Shown one piece after another: positions 18,023-26,049 of a stretch of 64,000 bases of DNA. The translations under genes were made by a program, and so were the position numbers. This stretch comes from Rhodobacteraceae bacterium UBA6796. GTDB lineage: Bacteria > Pseudomonadota > Alphaproteobacteria > Rhodobacterales > Rhodobacteraceae. Location of the stretch: assembly GCA_002452815.1 (NCBI GenBank), contig DKFM01000001.1, forward strand, positions 1 to 64,000, written 5' to 3'. Under the pieces are notes generated by a model. The model ran no database searches. It was given only the letters and a program-made list of their open reading frames with translations, and was not told the DNA's origin. Position 1 is the first letter of the stretch. Every line of letters starts with the position of its first letter.

Positions 18023-18783
18023 GTCAGGAACGCCTTTCCAATCAGCGGGGTAGAGGGGGCGGCCATGTCGCGCGGTTCCATCGGGTCGGCGAGATAGGCC
18101 TCGCGCCCGGCTTCGATTGCGCGCGCCATTGCCCGCGCCATGGCTGCCGGATCGCCGGCCCTGGCGACGGCGGTGTTCAGAAGCACCGCGTCGAAGCCCA
18201 GTTCCATCGCCTGCGCGGCATGGCTGGGCAGGCCGATCCCGGCATCCACCACCAGCGGCACATCGGGAAACTGCGCGCGCAGGCTGCGCAGCCCGAAGGG
18301 GTTGTTCAGCCCCCGGCCCGACCCGATCGGCGCGCCCCAGGGCATCAGCACCTGACAGCCCGCGTCCAGAAGTCGTCCACAGATGGTCAGATCCTCGGTG
18401 CAATAGGGAAAGACCTCGAACCCCTCGGCGGTCAGGATGCGCGCGGCCTCGATCAGGGCCACGACATCGGGCTGCAGCGTGTCGGTGTGACCGATCACCT
18501 CCAGCTTGATCCAGGGCGTGCCGAACAGCTCTCGTGCCATATGGGCGGTGGTCACCGCCTCTTTCACCGTGTGGCAGCCCGCGGTGTTTGGCAGGACGCG
18601 CACGCCAAGACCCGCGATCAGATCCCAGAAGGCCTGCCCGCCGCCCTGTTCGCGGCGCAGGCTGACCGTGGCGATACCCGCCCCAGAGGCGCGGAACGCC
18701 TGCGCCATGATCGCGGGCGAGGGATATTGCGCCGTGCCCAGCATCAGCGCGCTGGACACCTCGACCCCATAAAATACCGGCAT
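18019..18783 (-). CDS. thiG: Thiazole synthase ThiG
   Basis: Forms the thiazole ring from deoxyxylulose 5-phosphate, dehydroglycine and ThiS thiocarboxylate. It is 254 aa, the usual length. Family segments: [42 protein letters not shown] (with the Schiff-base Lys in the family position), [42 protein letters not shown] and [13 protein letters not shown]. It starts three bases after the thiS stop, consistent with coupled production of the ThiG-ThiS complex. Confidence 0.96.
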   Translation of the reverse strand: MPVFYGVEVSSALMLGTAQYPSPAIMAQAFRASGAGIATVSLRREQGGGQAFWDLIAGLGVRVLPNTAGCHTVKEAVTTAHMARELFGTPWIKLEVIGHTDTLQPDVVALIEAARILTAEGFEVFPYCTEDLTICGRLLDAGCQVLMPWGAPIGSGRGLNNPFGLRSLRAQFPDVPLVVDAGIGLPSHAAQAMELGFDAVLLNTAVARAGDPAAMARAMARAIEAGREAYLADPMEPRDMAAPSTPLIGKAFLT

Positions 18784-18786
18784 CGT

Positions 18787-18981
18787 TCAGCCCCCCTGCA
18801 TCGGGGCGACAACCTCGATCCGGTCGCCCTCGGTCACCGGAGTCGTTGCGCGCAGGGGGACGGGGACGAAATCGCCGTTGCGGGCGGTGGCGACCTTCTG
18901 GCCGAAGCCCTGCTCGGTCAGCAGGTCGGCAAGGGTGGCGGCGGCGGTCTGTCGCGCCGCGCCGTTGAGGGTGATGTTCAT
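18787..18981 (-). CDS. thiS: Sulfur carrier protein ThiS
   Basis: A 64-aa ubiquitin-like sulfur carrier. It begins [12 protein letters not shown], has the beta-grasp layout including VATARNGDFVPV, and ends in the required APMQGG, whose final Gly is adenylated by ThiF and converted to a thiocarboxylate. It overlaps thiO by four bases. Confidence 0.95.
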   Translation of the reverse strand: MNITLNGAARQTAAATLADLLTEQGFGQKVATARNGDFVPVPLRATTPVTEGDRIEVVAPMQGG

Positions 18982-19961
18982 GCGCTGACCTCGTCCATGA
19001 AAGCAGGGGTGATGCCGGTTTCCAGATGATCGGCGGCCATCGCTGCCACCGCGGGCGCCAGCAGGAAACCGTGCCGATAAAGCCCGTTGGCATATAGCGT
19101 CGCACCGCGCCGCCGCAGCCGGGGCAGGTTGTCGGGAAAGGCCGGGCGCGCATCGGCGCCGGTTTCCAGCACCTCGGCCTCGCCAAAAGCCGGGTGCAGC
19201 GCATAGGCGGCTGACAGCAATTCCAGCACCGAGCGTGCCGTGACAATGCCGCGCCGGTCGCTTTCGATCATCGTGGCGCCCAGCATGAAGATGCCATCGC
19301 CGCGCGGGACGATATACAGCGGGATGCGCGGATGCAGCAGCCGCACAGGGCGCGAGAGCGTGACATCGGGGCAGCGCAGCACCAGCATTTCGCCGCGCAC
19401 GCCGCGCAGGTCGGTCAGCGCATCGCGGGCCGCAAGGCCGCGAGCGTCGATCTGCAGGGCGGGGGCCGGGGACGGGGGCGCGCGGTGGAAGGCCACACCC
19501 CGGGTCCGCAACCCGTCGCGCAGGGCACTCAGCGCGGCGCGGGGGGACAGGTGCGCCTCGTCCTCGAAAAACAGCCCGGCACTGAAACGGCCGGCCAGGT
19601 CCGGTTCCAGCGCGGCAATGCCGGCGGCATCAAGTGGTCGGTGGCCCCGACTGCGGCGGGCGAAGCGGGCCAGTTCGCCCTGATCGCGCGCGAGCGCCAG
19701 CACCAGCGTGCCGTTGCGCCGGACCGTGCCGGTGTGGCGATCCCACCAGTCGATCGCGCCAAGGCCCAGCCGCTCGACCGGTTCTTCGGCGGATTCGCGT
19801 TCGCAATAAGGGGCGAGCATGCCGCCCGCCCACCACGAACAGCCATGCGGGCCGGGCGTGGGTTCGGGGTCAACCAGTTCGACGGGGTGGCCGCGTGTGG
19901 CCAGTTCGGTCGCGATGGCCAGCCCCATGACGCCCGCGCCCAGAATGCGGAAAGGTTTCAT
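18978..19961 (-). CDS. thiO: Glycine oxidase ThiO
   Basis: An FAD-dependent oxidase that makes dehydroglycine (iminoglycine) from glycine for ThiG, the oxygen-requiring route used instead of tyrosine-cleaving ThiH. The 327-aa DAO-fold protein has [19 protein letters not shown] at the N-terminus, [32 protein letters not shown] and a C-terminal [16 protein letters not shown], which closes the FAD and substrate site. The ATG at 19961 overlaps the thiD stop and sits before the dinucleotide fold. The longer frame is not homologous to ThiO. Confidence 0.93.
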   Translation of the reverse strand: MKPFRILGAGVMGLAIATELATRGHPVELVDPEPTPGPHGCSWWAGGMLAPYCERESAEEPVERLGLGAIDWWDRHTGTVRRNGTLVLALARDQGELARFARRSRGHRPLDAAGIAALEPDLAGRFSAGLFFEDEAHLSPRAALSALRDGLRTRGVAFHRAPPSPAPALQIDARGLAARDALTDLRGVRGEMLVLRCPDVTLSRPVRLLHPRIPLYIVPRGDGIFMLGATMIESDRRGIVTARSVLELLSAAYALHPAFGEAEVLETGADARPAFPDNLPRLRRRGATLYANGLYRHGFLLAPAVAAMAADHLETGITPAFMDEVSA

Positions 19962-20761
19962 GCCGTGTCCCCCCAAAACTGATGGAAATGATGCACGGGC
20001 CCGTGGCCGGACCCGACCTGCAGGCGGTCGGCGGCGGCAATGGCGCCTTGCAGGTAGCGATGCGCGCGGGTCACGGCCTCGGGCACGCTTTGGCCCTGCG
20101 CCAGCCCGGCGGCGATCGCGGCCGACAGCGTGCACCCCGTGCCATGCGTGTTGCGGGTGGCGCGGCGCGGCGCGGTCAGATCCAGCCGCGCAGGGCCCAG
20201 CAACAGATCGGTGCAGGTCGCGCCTGGCGCATGGCCGCCCTTCATCAGCACCCAACTTGGCCCCAGAGCGCGCAACAACTGGCCCTGCACTTCACGCGTG
20301 GCGATGTCGGTGGCGGCGGGCTGATCCAGCAGTTCGGCCGCCTCGGGGATGTTGGGGGTCAGCACGGTTGCCAGCGGCAGCAATTCGTCCCGCAGCGCGG
20401 CAATCGCATCGGCCGCCAGCAGTCGGTCGCCCGATTTCGCCACCATCACCGGATCAAGGACCACCGGCAGATCGCGCCCGCGCAGCCCTTCGGCCACCAC
20501 GCGGATCACCTGCGGATCGCCCAGCATCCCGATCTTGACCGCGCCCACCGCCAGATCGTCGAATACCGCCTCGATCTGGGCGCGCACGATGGCGGGCGGC
20601 AGGGCCAGAACGGCGGTCACGGCACTGGTATTCTGCGCGGTGATCGCGGTCAGGACGCTAGCGCCATAGCTGCCCTGCGCGGAAAATGTCTTGAGATCTG
20701 CCTGAATCCCGGCGCCACCGCCGCTGTCAGACCCCGCGATGGTCAATGCAATTGCTGTCAC
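19958..20761 (-). CDS. thiD: Hydroxymethylpyrimidine/phosphomethylpyrimidine kinase ThiD (GTG start)
   Basis: Phosphorylates HMP and HMP phosphate to HMP pyrophosphate. The 267-aa ribokinase-fold protein has [66 protein letters not shown] and the catalytic [18 protein letters not shown]. The only sensible start is GTG at 20761, because an ATG at 20806 would put coding sequence against the TPP aptamer. Its GGGGG ribosome site is paired in a 6-bp hairpin (20765-20770 with 20793-20798). It is first gene of the operon. Confidence 0.94.
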   Translation of the reverse strand: MTAIALTIAGSDSGGGAGIQADLKTFSAQGSYGASVLTAITAQNTSAVTAVLALPPAIVRAQIEAVFDDLAVGAVKIGMLGDPQVIRVVAEGLRGRDLPVVLDPVMVAKSGDRLLAADAIAALRDELLPLATVLTPNIPEAAELLDQPAATDIATREVQGQLLRALGPSWVLMKGGHAPGATCTDLLLGPARLDLTAPRRATRNTHGTGCTLSAAIAAGLAQGQSVPEAVTRAHRYLQGAIAAADRLQVGSGHGPVHHFHQFWGDTA

Positions 20762-20828
20762 GTCGCCCCCATATCGACCGACAGACGGATTCGGGGGCTT
20801 GGGCACGGCAGAAGGCTGCCATGCTTCA

Positions 20829-20925
20829 CTGCGCTACCCGTTCCCTCCGCCGGTATTAACCGGATCAGGTTCGATGGGTTGGCTGTCGCCTCTCAGCCCC
20901 GGTCGCCCGGGGCACCCCAACGAGT
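20829..20925 (-). promoter_or_regulatory. TPP riboswitch (THI element)
   Basis: On the minus strand the aptamer shows the conserved CTGAGAGG (20889-20896), ACCCATCGAACCTGATC (20863-20879), the GGTTAATACCGGC segment and the terminal GGAGGGAA (20841-20850). It precedes thiD by about 70 nt. The expression platform looks translational: 20793-20798 (GCCCCC on the RNA) can pair with the GGGGGC ribosome site of thiD (20765-20770). No U-tract is present. Confidence 0.95.
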
Positions 20926-20990
20926 AAGTGCGGCTACCTTAGGGGCAGGCGGGGGGATCGGCAAGGGGGCAAGAACGGGGCGCCGGAATG

Positions 20991-21014
20991 CAAAAGGCCG
21001 CCCGAAGGCGGCCT
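20991..21014 (-). terminator. Rho-independent terminator after the porin gene
   Basis: On the minus strand AGGCCGCC (21007-21014) pairs with GGCGGCCT (20995-21002) across a TTCG tetraloop, followed by TTTTG. It lies 21 bp after the stop of the outer-membrane protein gene. Confidence 0.93.
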
Positions 21015-21035
21015 GTCGCGTCAGTTTCGAAGGGC

Positions 21036-21929
21036 TCAGAACTTCCAGCCGAGCGAGATGTCCCACACCCCATCGTCGACGTTGTCGCCATCGAAATAGC
21101 CCAGCTGCGCATAGGCGCCGCTCCAGAAGTTGTAATCGGCGCTGACGCCGTAAAGCGTGGTCGAAGCGACGTCCAGGACGGTCGCGGTGACTTCAAGCTG
21201 CGGCATGACCTTGTAGGAACCCCACAGCATGACGGCGGTGTCATCGAAATAGGAATCGTCGCCATTGCTGAGCCCAAGGCCGACCGAATAGAGATCGGTC
21301 TCGACGCCGCCTTCGGCGTGCACCAGCGTGCCGTTGGCCGACTCGCCGTCAAAATGCTCCACGCTGCCCGAAGCGAACCACATGCCCTGGGTATAGGTCG
21401 CCCCGAAGCCGAAGACGTCCACGTCCTCTTCGTCCGAGAAGCGGTGATAGGAGGCGCTGGCCTTCACGGCGCCGAAATCGCCATCATAGCGCAGGCCGAT
21501 CGGGGTTTCGTCCGACTGCAGGTAGGCAACGTCCACCAGACCGTCGGTCAGGATGCCCGCTTCGAGCGAGAAGAACCGCGAACCGCCGATGTCAGGAACG
21601 CGGGTGTGGTCCTTGAGGGCCGAGCGCGGAACACCGAAGCTGAACTTGTGGTTGCCGGTGGTGTAGGTCAGCGCGCCATAGAGCGCGACTTCCGAGGTGT
21701 CTTCGAAATCAAGGCCGAACAGGCCGAAATCGAAGCCAAAGCCGCTTGCACCCGGCGCAACGCTGATGTCGAAGTCGCCGATGATGCCCGACGCGTCTTC
21801 GCCATCCGAGGTCAGGTATTCGTATTCGATATAGCCCTTGCCGGTGACGCCTTCGGGCAGAGATTGTGCCGAAGCCATGGCCGGGACGCCGAGCGCTGCG
21901 AGAGCGAAGAGAAAGTGCTTCGTGTTCAT
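21036..21929 (-). CDS. Outer-membrane beta-barrel (porin-like) protein
   Basis: A 297-aa precursor with a Sec signal peptide (cleavage after AMASA, about residue 21). The mature part is acidic, rich in Gly, Tyr, Phe and Asp, with alternating beta-strand pattern, for instance GKGYIEYEYL, GGVETDLYSVGLGLS and the last strand WDISLGWKF. The C-terminal Phe is the BAM insertion signal of outer-membrane proteins. It resembles the short porins of Rhodobacteraceae (R. capsulatus porin is about 300 residues), but I cannot assign a substrate. It is monocistronic, with a strong terminator and a palindrome overlapping the promoter (21971-21990). Confidence 0.85.
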   Translation of the reverse strand: MNTKHFLFALAALGVPAMASAQSLPEGVTGKGYIEYEYLTSDGEDASGIIGDFDISVAPGASGFGFDFGLFGLDFEDTSEVALYGALTYTTGNHKFSFGVPRSALKDHTRVPDIGGSRFFSLEAGILTDGLVDVAYLQSDETPIGLRYDGDFGAVKASASYHRFSDEEDVDVFGFGATYTQGMWFASGSVEHFDGESANGTLVHAEGGVETDLYSVGLGLSNGDDSYFDDTAVMLWGSYKVMPQLEVTATVLDVASTTLYGVSADYNFWSGAYAQLGYFDGDNVDDGVWDISLGWKF

Positions 21930-21962
21930 GGTGTATCTCTTTCTTGTAACAAATTTGAGCCT

Positions 21963-21990
21963 ATTCTAGCCGGAAAAACGGTGTTTTCCG
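21963..21990 (-). promoter_or_regulatory. Porin promoter -10 with adjacent palindromic operator candidate
   Basis: On the minus strand a TAGAAT -10 (21963-21968) is preceded, two bases upstream, by a 7-bp inverted repeat CGGAAAA-N6-TTTTCCG (21971-21990) that occupies the -10/-35 spacer. A protein bound there would block or reshape the promoter. No -35 consensus is clear, which fits an activator-dependent or tightly controlled promoter. Confidence 0.45.
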
Positions 21991-22103
21991 AGGGCAAGTG
22001 CAGGGGGGCGGGAATTTCTGCGCGCGCTGTTGCTCTTGCCCCACACGCCGCCGTGATCGAATTGCGGCGATCGGGCCACGGCGCGTGGGGGGGGCGGATA
22101 TGC

Positions 22104-22126
22104 AAAGGCCGGGCTGGGGCCCGGCC
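22104..22126 (-). terminator. Terminator-like hairpin after irr
   Basis: On the minus strand GGCCGGGC (22119-22126) pairs with GCCCGGCC (22107-22114) around CCCA, followed by only TTT. It lies 50 bp after the irr stop. Confidence 0.7.
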
Positions 22127-22175
22127 AGAGATGTGCGATTTCGCAGGAACGATTTGGGCGGGAAGCCCGCGCCGA

Positions 22176-22592
22176 TCAGACCTTGCGCACGCGGATCACC
22201 ACGTCGACGCGGGTCACCTCGGCGCCGGGGGGCGCCTTGGGAATCCGGGCCAGCTCCAGTTCCTCGGCGGGGGCGTCGGAGATCCGGTTCTCGCCCTCCC
22301 AGAAGAAATGCGGGTGGTCGTCCATCCGGGTGTCGAAATAGGATCGCGTCGCGTCGACGGTGATTTCGTGCATCAGGCCGGCATCGCAGAATGCGCGCAG
22401 CGTGTTGTACACGGTGGCCAGCGACACGCGTTCGCCCGCGTCATGCGCTGCGGCATAAAGCCCCTCGGCCGTCACATGGCGGTTCATGCCGTCGCCGATC
22501 AGAAGGGATGCCAAAGAAAGGCGTTGGCGCGTCGGGCGCAAACCCCCATCGGCGAGCCATTTCTGGCCACGTTCCATCTCAAGTTCAGTCAT
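22176..22592 (-). CDS. irr: Irr-type Fur-family iron/heme regulator
   Basis: A 138-aa Fur superfamily transcription factor of the alphaproteobacterial Irr branch. The DNA-binding half contains GGLRPTRQRLSLASLL, the recognition segment VSLATVYNTLRAF (about residues 57-69), and the dimerisation half contains DDHPHFFWEG, the His-rich heme/metal region. The N-terminal heme regulatory motif GCPWH of Bradyrhizobium Irr is absent, as in Rhodobacter Irr. It is transcribed divergently from fabA, a common neighbourhood in this family. Irr typically represses iron-using and activates iron-acquiring genes under iron limitation. An adjacent near-consensus promoter suggests steady expression. Confidence 0.92.
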   Translation of the reverse strand: MTELEMERGQKWLADGGLRPTRQRLSLASLLIGDGMNRHVTAEGLYAAAHDAGERVSLATVYNTLRAFCDAGLMHEITVDATRSYFDTRMDDHPHFFWEGENRISDAPAEELELARIPKAPPGAEVTRVDVVIRVRKV

Positions 22593-22613
22593 CGCTTTGC
22601 GTCTCCCTGTGAC

Positions 22614-22643
22614 ATTATATGCGCGGCCAGTGCCTTATTTCAA
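22614..22643 (-). promoter_or_regulatory. Near-consensus housekeeping promoter of irr
   Basis: On the minus strand TTGAAA (22638-22643), 18 bp, then a perfect TATAAT (22614-22619). Initiation near 22606 would leave a leader of about 14 nt with GGGAG as ribosome site. It is the best sigma-70 match I noticed in the window. Confidence 0.7.
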
Positions 22644-22714
22644 TGGCTTTCCCAGATCAGAGCCCTGAAAGGCGGCGTCGGGTGTTTCGCTGGGTCGCAG
22701 GGGGGCTGCGGGCC

Positions 22715-22743
22715 TTGCACGCGCGCGGGTGCGGGTGTTAGAG
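22715..22743 (+). promoter_or_regulatory. Candidate fabA promoter
   Basis: TTGCAC (22715-22720), 17 bp, TTAGAG (22738-22743), 33 bp before the fabA ATG. It uses the same TTGCA -35 core as the two tRNA promoters. The -10 is poor. Confidence 0.35.
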
Positions 22744-22776
22744 GGGGAGGACAGACCACTGGGGGGACACAGGCCG

Positions 22777-23286
22777 ATGACGGGCTTTCCGACGAGCTTC
22801 GACCGGGACGATCTTTTGAAATGCGCACGCGGCGAGCTGTTCGGGCCGGGCAATGCCCAGCTGCCGGCGCCGCCGATGCTGATGATGGACCGCATCACCG
22901 AGATTTCGGGCGATGGGGGCTTGCATGGCAAGGGCCATGTCGTGGCCGAATTCGACATCACCCCGGACCTGTGGTTCTTTGAATGCCATTTCCCCGGCAA
23001 CCCGATCATGCCGGGCTGTCTGGGGCTCGATGGGCTGTGGCAGCTGACCGGGTTCAACCTGGGCTGGCGCGGCTGGCAGGGGCGCGGCTATGCGCTGGGC
23101 GTGGGCGAGGTCAAGCTGACCGGCATGGTGCGCCCCGACCGCAAGATGCTGACCTACAAGGTCGATTTCACCAAGGCGATCCAGACCCGCCGCCTGACCA
23201 TGGGTGTGGCCGACGGTATCGTCGAAGCCGATGGTGAGGTGATTTACATCGTCAAGGATATGAAGGTCGCTCTCTCCGAGAGCTGA
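22777..23286 (+). CDS. fabA: 3-hydroxydecanoyl-ACP dehydratase/isomerase FabA
   Basis: Dehydrates 3-hydroxydecanoyl-ACP and isomerises the double bond, the branch point for unsaturated fatty acids (needed for the abundant vaccenate of this group). The 169-aa hot-dog protein shows catalytic His71 in [10 protein letters not shown] and Asp85 in [10 protein letters not shown], matching E. coli His70 and Asp84. The ATG at 22777 lies just before the conserved [17 protein letters not shown]. It opens the fabA-fabB-fabI operon, 24 bp before fabB. Confidence 0.97.
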   Translation: MTGFPTSFDRDDLLKCARGELFGPGNAQLPAPPMLMMDRITEISGDGGLHGKGHVVAEFDITPDLWFFECHFPGNPIMPGCLGLDGLWQLTGFNLGWRGWQGRGYALGVGEVKLTGMVRPDRKMLTYKVDFTKAIQTRRLTMGVADGIVEADGEVIYIVKDMKVALSES

Positions 23287-23310
23287 TTCAACCCAACACA
23301 GGAGGCCCCC

Positions 23311-24540
23311 ATGCGGCGCGTCGTCATCACCGGCCTGGGCATCATCTCGCCCATCGGCAACAATGCGGCAGAAGTCTCGGACAGTCTGCGTGCGGGCCGT
23401 TCGGGGATCGTTTCCGCCCCCGAATATGCAGAGCGGGGCTTCCGCAGCCAGATCCACGGCATGCCGCAGATCGTGCTGGAAGACCATATCGACAAGCGCA
23501 ACCTGCGCTTCATGGGTCCGGGTGCGGCCTATAACTTCCTGGCGATGGAGCAGGCGATCGCCGACAGCGGCCTGGAAGAAAGCGACATTTCCAACCCGCG
23601 CACCGGGCTGATCATGGGCTCGGGCGGTCCGTCGACCTCGAACTTCTTCGAGGCGCACCGGATCACGCTCGAAAAGGGCAGCCCCAAGCGGATGGGCCCG
23701 TTCATGGTGACGCGCTGCATGTCGTCCACGAACTCGGCCTGTCTGGCGACGCCGTTCAAGATCAAGGGCGTGAACTATTCGATCACCTCGGCCTGCTCGA
23801 CCTCGGCGCATTGCATCGGCAACGCGGCCGAACTGATCCAGATGGGCAAGCAGGACGTGATCTTTGCCGGCGGCGGCGAGGAACTTGACTGGACGCTGTC
23901 GTGCCTGTTCGACGCGATGGGCGCGATGTCGTCGAAATACAACGACACCCCCACCACCGCGAGCCGCGCCTTCGACGCGACGCGGGACGGGTTTGTCATT
24001 GCGGGCGGCGGCGGCGTGGTGGTTCTGGAAGAACTGGAACATGCCAAGGCGCGCGGCGCGAAAATCTATGCCGAACTGACCGGCTATGGCGCGACCTCGG
24101 ACGGTTATGACATGGTGGCCCCCTCGGGCGAGGGCGGCGAACGCTCGATGCGGCTGGCGGTCTCGACCCTGGGCGAAGGCCGCAAGGTCAGCTACATCAA
24201 CGCGCATGGCACCTCGACGGTGGCGGGCGACGTGACCGAGGTCGAGGCCGTGCGCCGCGTCTTCGGCGAGGGCAACGTGCCGCCGATCTCGTCCACGAAA
24301 TCGCTGACCGGGCACAGCCTGGGCGCGACGGGCGTGCACGAGGCGATCTACAGCCTGCTGATGATGGAAGGCAAATTCATCACCGCTTCGGCCAATATCA
24401 CCCAACTCGACCCGGCGATCCGCCCCGAGGAAATCTGCACCGAGCTGCGTGAGAATGTCGACTTCGACTCGGTTCTGTCGAACAGCTTCGGGTTCGGCGG
24501 CACCAACGCGACGCTGCTGATGAGCAAATATCTGGACTGA
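23311..24540 (+). CDS. fabB: 3-oxoacyl-ACP synthase I FabB
   Basis: The condensing enzyme that elongates the unsaturated intermediates made by FabA. The 409-aa thiolase-fold protein has nucleophile Cys162 in [10 protein letters not shown], His299 in [11 protein letters not shown], Lys330 and His335 in [14 protein letters not shown], and the final [13 protein letters not shown]. An AGGAGG ribosome site precedes the ATG. Co-location with fabA is the standard FabA/FabB unsaturated pathway. Confidence 0.97.
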   Translation: MRRVVITGLGIISPIGNNAAEVSDSLRAGRSGIVSAPEYAERGFRSQIHGMPQIVLEDHIDKRNLRFMGPGAAYNFLAMEQAIADSGLEESDISNPRTGLIMGSGGPSTSNFFEAHRITLEKGSPKRMGPFMVTRCMSSTNSACLATPFKIKGVNYSITSACSTSAHCIGNAAELIQMGKQDVIFAGGGEELDWTLSCLFDAMGAMSSKYNDTPTTASRAFDATRDGFVIAGGGGVVVLEELEHAKARGAKIYAELTGYGATSDGYDMVAPSGEGGERSMRLAVSTLGEGRKVSYINAHGTSTVAGDVTEVEAVRRVFGEGNVPPISSTKSLTGHSLGATGVHEAIYSLLMMEGKFITASANITQLDPAIRPEEICTELRENVDFDSVLSNSFGFGGTNATLLMSKYLD

Positions 24541-24558
24541 TTTGGTCAGGGAAATCAC

Positions 24559-25347
24559 ATGGCTGATCTGATGAAGGGCAAGCGCGGGCTTGTCATGGGT
24601 GTGGCGAACGAACGCTCGATCGCCTGGGGGATCGCCTCGGCGCTGGCCGCCGAGGGGGCCGAACTGGCCTTCTCCTATCAGGGGGAAGCGTTCGGCAAGC
24701 GCGTTGCCCCGCTGGCGGCCTCGGTGGGTTCGGATATCCTGGTCGATGTCGATGTGAACGACGACGCGAGCCTTGATGCCGCCTTCGCGCAGCTCAAGGA
24801 GCAGTGGGGGACGATGGATTTCCTGATCCACGCCATCGCCTATTCCGACAAGAACGAACTGACGGGCCGGTTCATCAACACCTCGCGCGACAACTTCAAG
24901 AACAGCCTGGCGATCAGCTGCTACAGCTTCATCGACGTGGCGCGCCGCGCGTCCGAAATGATGCCCGAAGGCGGCAGCCTGATCACGCTGACCTATGGCG
25001 GATCGAACCGCGTCACGCCGTTCTACAACGTGATGGGTGTGGCCAAGGCGGCGCTGGAAAGCGCCGTGCGCTATCTGGCCAACGATCTGGGCCCGCAGCA
25101 GGTGCGCGTGAACGCGATCAGCCCCGGCCCGATGAAGACGCTGGCAGGGGCGGCCATCGGTGGCGCACGCAAGACCTATCGCCACACCGAGGCCAACGCG
25201 CCCTTGCGCCAGAACGCCACGCTGGAGGCGGTGGGCGGCACCGCTGTCTGGCTGTGTTCGGATTACGGCAATTGCACCACGGGCGAGGTCGTGACGGTCG
25301 ATTGCGGCTATCACGTCCTAGGCATGCCGCAGCCCGAAAACATCTGA
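24559..25347 (+). CDS. fabI: Enoyl-ACP reductase FabI
   Basis: Reduces trans-2-enoyl-ACP with NADH in the last elongation step. A 262-aa short-chain dehydrogenase fold: KRGLVMGVANERSIAWGI (cofactor loop), catalytic Tyr146 in LTLTYGG, and Tyr156 with Lys163 in YNVMGVAK, the same numbering as E. coli FabI. The segment HAIAYSDKNEL has Ala94 where E. coli has Gly93, a residue contacting triclosan. Third gene of the fabABI operon, 18 bp after fabB, followed by a strong terminator. Confidence 0.96.
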   Translation: MADLMKGKRGLVMGVANERSIAWGIASALAAEGAELAFSYQGEAFGKRVAPLAASVGSDILVDVDVNDDASLDAAFAQLKEQWGTMDFLIHAIAYSDKNELTGRFINTSRDNFKNSLAISCYSFIDVARRASEMMPEGGSLITLTYGGSNRVTPFYNVMGVAKAALESAVRYLANDLGPQQVRVNAISPGPMKTLAGAAIGGARKTYRHTEANAPLRQNATLEAVGGTAVWLCSDYGNCTTGEVVTVDCGYHVLGMPQPENI

Positions 25348-25360
25348 GATCAGCGGATCG

Positions 25361-25382
25361 GGGCGCCTTCGGGCGCCCTTTT
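25361..25382. terminator. Terminator between fabI and the convergent gene
   Basis: GGGCGCC (25361-25367) pairs with GGCGCCC (25372-25378) across TTCG, followed by TTTTC. It is 13 bp after the fabI stop. The symmetric stem may also serve the convergent gene, though that side lacks a U-tract. Confidence 0.88.
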
Positions 25383-25392
25383 CGCTTGCGGC

Positions 25393-25986
25393 TCAGTCGT
25401 CTTTCCGGGGGCGCAATTCGCGCCGCAGCCGCGCCCATTTTTCCTGATATTCCTCGGCATTGCCGAAATCGCAGAATTCGCCGTAATAGGCATGCGCACC
25501 CTTCACCCGGCGCGCGTGCTTGATCGGGCACCAGTATTTCTCGGTCCGGGCCGAGACTTCGCGGACATAGGAAATCACCCCGTTGCCATAGCCGCAATAG
25601 ATGCAGTTCAGCTTCTGGATCGCGTTCAGATAGCCCAGATTGTGACGGTCGATCACGATATGGTCGCGGCGGCGGACCTTTTCGATGTGATAGATCGGGA
25701 AACAGATTGCCTGATAGATCGTCACGAACAGATCCAGCAGGACAAAGGGAATGACCACCGCATAGATCACGGGCGCGGTCAGAATGACCATCAGGCGGGT
25801 GCGGCGCAAAAACAGCCACAGACGCACGCGGGCGGCGCGATGGGCGTCACGCACGCCTTCCTCGAACACGATCCGCCCGCGCTCGATCCGGTAGCGCATT
25901 GTCTCGCGACGGGCGGCCCATTCCTGTTCGATCTGGTCTTCCAGTTCGTTCAGCCGGGCCTGCAGTTTTTCGAGCGTCTCGGGCAT
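25393..25986 (-). CDS. Conserved membrane protein of unknown function with Cys motif
   Basis: A 197-aa protein I cannot place in a named family. Residues 1-65 are a charged coiled coil (LEKLQARLNELEDQIEQEW). Residues about 70-105 hold one or two membrane helices (LMVILTAPVIYAVVIPFVLLD). The C-terminal half is soluble with conserved-looking aromatic and Cys motifs CIYCGYGN and WCPIKHARR, giving a CxxC plus a third Cys that could bind a metal. It starts at ATG 25986, divergent from the alpha/beta hydrolase with a 63-bp gap. The protein is not an ORF artefact: codon use is normal and the hydropathy and motif pattern is coherent. Confidence 0.8.
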   Translation of the reverse strand: MPETLEKLQARLNELEDQIEQEWAARRETMRYRIERGRIVFEEGVRDAHRAARVRLWLFLRRTRLMVILTAPVIYAVVIPFVLLDLFVTIYQAICFPIYHIEKVRRRDHIVIDRHNLGYLNAIQKLNCIYCGYGNGVISYVREVSARTEKYWCPIKHARRVKGAHAYYGEFCDFGNAEEYQEKWARLRRELRPRKDD

Positions 25987-26049
25987 GGCGTTCTCCTGTC
26001 GAGCCAGTATGATCGCAACCGCGATGCCGTGCCAGAGGGAGAGAGACGG

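Noticed and set aside
20762..20806. Upstream ATG for thiD at 20806
   Set aside because: It would extend the coding region to the edge of the TPP aptamer. The GTG at 20761 has its own ribosome site and fits the ThiD N-terminus.
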